This document shows positions 6,496-6,504 of a stretch of 6,504 bases of DNA, one piece after another. The stretch's first letter is position 1. Every line of letters starts with the position of its first letter. Under the pieces are notes generated by a model that did no database searches, was not told where the DNA came from, and saw nothing but the letters and a program-made list of their open reading frames with translations. The DNA comes from Deltaproteobacteria bacterium (GTDB taxonomy: Bacteria > Desulfobacterota > GWC2-55-46), in NCBI GenBank assembly GCA_030646655.1, contig JAUSLB010000063.1, forward strand, positions 1 to 6,504, read 5' to 3'. The position numbers and the translations under genes were made by a program.

Positions 6496-6504
6496 GAACG
6501 AAGT
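6473..6504 (+). CDS. Possible start of a divergent gene, cut by the window end
   Basis: An ATG at 6473 opens a frame reading MKNFLAGKNE to the window edge. A Shine-Dalgarno-like AAGGCGAG (6457-6464) ends 8 bases upstream, and a TAA stop in the same frame sits immediately before the ATG, so this would be the true start. Only ten codons are visible, and hairpin H5 falls inside them, so it may equally be part of a non-coding structured element. No family can be assigned. Confidence 0.2.
   Translation, partial: MKNFLAGKNE

Overview
This 6.5 kb window is bacterial and mostly ordinary chromosome. It holds the 3' part of glyS (glycyl-tRNA synthetase beta chain) on the + strand. Three complete genes lie on the - strand: a small secreted protein of unknown function, uvrA (excision-repair ATPase) and pdxA (vitamin B6 pathway). 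The separate GlyS beta chain, the AGG- and ATA-rich codon use and an inverted repeat of the CCCCTTT/AAAGGGG type would fit a Nitrospirota- or Desulfobacterota-like lineage. That placement is a weak inference; nothing here fixes the taxon.

Layout: glyS enters already in frame at base 3 and stops at 1430. A 326-base convergent gap follows (1431-1756), with an orphan hairpin near 1559-1577 and a clear intrinsic terminator for the - strand at about 1699-1734. The secreted-protein gene occupies 2254 down to 1757, with a Shine-Dalgarno sequence and a hairpin in its leader. uvrA runs from about 5256 down to 2407. pdxA runs from 6324 down to 5356 and sits close upstream of uvrA, so the two are probably co-transcribed. 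The short gap between them is filled by a C/G-run inverted repeat that reaches into the possible N-terminal extension of UvrA. The last 180 bases (6325-6504) contain no complete gene but hold five consecutive hairpins.

The genes are housekeeping functions (translation, DNA repair, cofactor synthesis) plus one envelope or secreted protein, and no shared pathway is evident. The most interesting part is the hairpin cluster upstream of pdxA. Its wobble and G.A pairs form only in a + strand RNA, its first two hairpins can exchange partners, and its fourth overlaps a Shine-Dalgarno-like run just before a possible + strand start at 6473. No defence system, CRISPR array, transposase, tRNA or rRNA was recognised.
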